Source: Alphaproteobacteria bacterium (GTDB lineage: Bacteria > Pseudomonadota > Alphaproteobacteria > Micropepsales > Micropepsaceae). From it: a DNA stretch of 5,522 nt. This document shows positions 5,189-5,522 of the stretch, piece by piece. The number at the start of each line of letters is the position of its first letter. The first letter of the stretch is position 1. The position numbers and the translations under genes are program-made. Where the stretch lies: contig QKCS01000122.1 in assembly GCA_003246795.1 (NCBI GenBank), positions 1 through 5,522 on the forward strand. Direction: 5' to 3'. The notes beneath the pieces were generated by a model, which saw only the letters and a list, made by a program, of their open reading frames with translations, was not told the origin of the DNA and did no database searches.

Positions 5189-5522
5189 TCGCTTGCAACC
5201 ATTGCGCGGGACCGCGTGCGCGCGCCTGCGCAGCGGAGCCAAGCCGCCTCTGCGATGCACGATCGGCAAGAAGGCGCAACGTCTGACGCGCGACGTCGCT
5301 TGGATCGGTCGCATCGCAGAGCAACCCGGTTTCGCCGTCGCGCACCGCGTCGACGCCGCCGCCCTCGCGCCCGGCGAGCGCCGCAAGCCCGTACCAAGCG
5401 GCTTCCAGATAGACGATGCCGAACCCTTCGACGGAATCGCCCTCGCGCCGCGTCGGCATGACGAACGCATCGGCCAGCGCATAGAGCGCCGCCTTCGACG
5501 GCGCATCGACGGGCCCCGTGAA
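5160..5522 (-). CDS. Second GT4-family glycosyltransferase, C-terminal part (5' end outside window)
   Basis: The frame on the minus strand is open to the window edge and encodes about 120 residues of a GT4 donor-binding domain. From the edge it reads FTGPVDAPSKAALYALADAF, then VMPTRREGDSVEGFGIVYLEAAW, then REGGGVDAVRDGETGLLCDATD. EGFGIVYLE is the E-x7-E motif, and the strand before it (DAFVMPT) and the GETGLL turn are standard for the fold. A run of helices (QTLRLLADRASQRRLG) completes the C-terminal tail. The acceptor domain and start lie beyond the window. An ATG at 5459 is internal, because the domain continues upstream of it. The stop lies inside the last codons of the converging GT4 gene, with a 29-bp overlap. 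The fold is clear; the sugar and acceptor are not determinable. Confidence 0.88.
   Translation of the reverse strand, partial: FTGPVDAPSKAALYALADAFVMPTRREGDSVEGFGIVYLEAAWYGLAALAGREGGGVDAVRDGETGLLCDATDPSDVARQTLRLLADRASQRRLGSAAQARARGPAQWLQAIRLFLDALT

Noticed and set aside
1..5522. CRISPR arrays, tRNA or rRNA genes, insertion-sequence ends, attachment sites
   Set aside because: No regularly spaced repeats, tRNA-like folds, transposase motifs or terminal inverted repeats with target duplications were seen.

Overview
The window is a gene-dense, GC-rich stretch of bacterial chromosome. It most likely comes from an alphaproteobacterium. That is an inference from the high GC, the strong G/C third-position bias, the many GTG/ATG starts with weak Shine-Dalgarno sites, and the protein families present. 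No database search was possible. Nearly every base is coding, and three pairs of genes meet tail to tail with no room between them.

Left part (1-2545): the 3' end of the epoxyqueuosine reductase gene queG enters from the left. It ends on a CTAG tetranucleotide that is also the stop of a convergent gene for an exported TPR-repeat protein. A 68-bp divergent intergenic region separates the TPR gene from a YeeZ-like atypical SDR (NAD(P)-binding epimerase family) gene. Next comes a small standalone protein of the eRF1-domain-3-like 'translational machinery protein' type.

Middle (2547-3302): a convergent gene encodes an ABHD10-like alpha/beta hydrolase with a complete Ser-Asp-His triad. Its last codons contain a perfect 15-bp inverted repeat, just past the stop of the facing gene.

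Right part (3357-5522): a consensus-like promoter (TTGACA, 16 nt, TATAGT) carries a perfect 19-bp palindrome between and over its -35 and -10 elements. It drives a HigB2/HigA2-like type II toxin-antitoxin pair in toxin-first order. The toxin has no usable start codon at the place its family homology begins. An ATG exactly where transcription should start is one base out of frame, with a CCCC run between them, which suggests a one-base deletion, a sequencing error or a -1 frameshift. A GT4 glycosyltransferase gene follows the antitoxin after 10 bp and may be co-transcribed. It overlaps by 29 bp, tail to tail, with a second GT4 glycosyltransferase gene that runs off the right edge.

The two glycosyltransferases suggest the edge of a surface-glycan locus next to a self-regulated toxin-antitoxin module. 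I saw no wholly new multi-gene system. The observations most worth checking are the toxin's 5' end with its operator-promoter, and the hairpin inside the hydrolase gene.
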